A DNA stretch of 6,774 nucleotides from Bradyrhizobium sp. GTDB lineage: Bacteria > Pseudomonadota > Alphaproteobacteria > Rhizobiales > Xanthobacteraceae. The stretch covers positions 1 through 6,774 of the forward strand of contig JAQGKJ010000507.1 of assembly GCA_028290165.1 (NCBI GenBank). The letters are read 5' to 3'. The notes below the pieces were generated by a model, which searched no databases, was not told the DNA's origin, and was given only the letters and a program-made list of their open reading frames with translations. This document shows, piece by piece, positions 6,644-6,774 of the stretch (the stretch's first letter is position 1; the number at the start of each line of letters is the position of its first letter). The translations under genes and the position numbers were made by a program.

Positions 6644-6691
6644 GGCTGAACGGCCCTCGGCATTACCGCTTCAAGTGTGCCGCTTTCAGCC
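6644..6691. repeat. Inverted repeat ahead of cheB
   Basis: GGCTGAA (6644-6650) and TTCAGCC (6685-6691) are perfect inverted copies. The stem can extend with CGGC (6651-6654) against GCCG (6679-6682) across a 2-base bulge. A competing inner hairpin pairs CGGCA (6658-6662) with TGCCG (6678-6682). No T tract follows, so it is not a typical terminator. It ends seven bases before the cheB ribosome site and might affect cheB translation or mRNA processing. Confidence 0.45.
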
Positions 6692-6705
6692 GTGTCTGGT
6701 GATCA

Positions 6706-6774
6706 ATGAGTGTGTTGACAAGTTCCTCGCCCCAGAATTCGACGCGGCAAGAGCCGTTGCGGGTGATGGTGGTC
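6706..6774 (+). CDS. cheB: Chemotaxis methylesterase CheB, N-terminal start only
   Basis: ATG 6706 opens a frame that stays open to the right edge, giving only 23 residues: a polar, Ser-rich lead (MSVLTSSSPQ) and then EPLRVMVV, which reads as the first beta strand of a receiver domain just before its acidic Asp pair. After cheA-cheW-cheY, the expected gene is cheB, a receiver joined to a methylesterase that removes methyl groups (and converts Gln to Glu) on chemoreceptors during adaptation; RVMVVDDS is the usual CheB opening. GGTGA at 6698-6702 is a possible ribosome site, though only 3 nt from the ATG; the in-frame GTG at 6712 is another possible start. A different receiver protein cannot be excluded from so few residues. 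Confidence 0.75.
   Translation, partial: MSVLTSSSPQNSTRQEPLRVMVV

Overview
The window looks like chromosomal DNA from an alphaproteobacterium of the Rhizobiales, most likely near Bradyrhizobium or Rhodopseudomonas. This rests on high GC throughout, an EipA/DUF1134 envelope protein, the alphaproteobacterial phosphotransferase ChpT, a CtrA-type box, and chemotaxis proteins of that lineage. The genus is inferred from protein resemblance and was not tested by a search. I saw no transposons, CRISPR arrays, tRNAs, rRNAs or signs of recent transfer.

Left part (1-1971): the 5' part of an eipA-like periplasmic protein gene on the minus strand runs off the left edge. Divergent from it, on the plus strand, is a small secreted YHS-domain protein. 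A CysQ/inositol-monophosphatase family gene lies on the minus strand and converges on the YHS gene so tightly that the two stop codons are adjacent. The CysQ homologue has Ala where the family's DPxDGT metal-binding motif has its second Asp.

Right part (2115-6774): all genes are on the plus strand, in the order chpT, cheA, cheW, cheY, cheB (cheB cut by the right edge). ChpT is the histidine phosphotransferase that, in studied alphaproteobacteria, carries phosphate from CckA to CtrA and CpdR. The 192-base gap after chpT holds a near-consensus CtrA box, a possible terminator and an inverted repeat just ahead of cheA. This suggests that the CckA-ChpT-CtrA relay may control the chemotaxis operon it sits beside. 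CheA is a 916-residue hybrid: HPt, a long Ala/Pro linker, dimerisation and ATPase domains, two CheW-like domains in tandem, and a C-terminal receiver. CheW couples CheA to receptors, CheY is a stand-alone receiver that would carry the output, and CheB would be the adaptation methylesterase. No chemoreceptor or cheR lies inside the window.

No gene-free stretch exceeds 200 bases. The gaps are 500-651, 1972-2114, 2757-2948, 6181-6257 and 6624-6705. I did not find a wholly new system. The points most worth checking are the CtrA box between chpT and cheA, the tandem-CheW hybrid CheA, and the CysQ active-site substitution.
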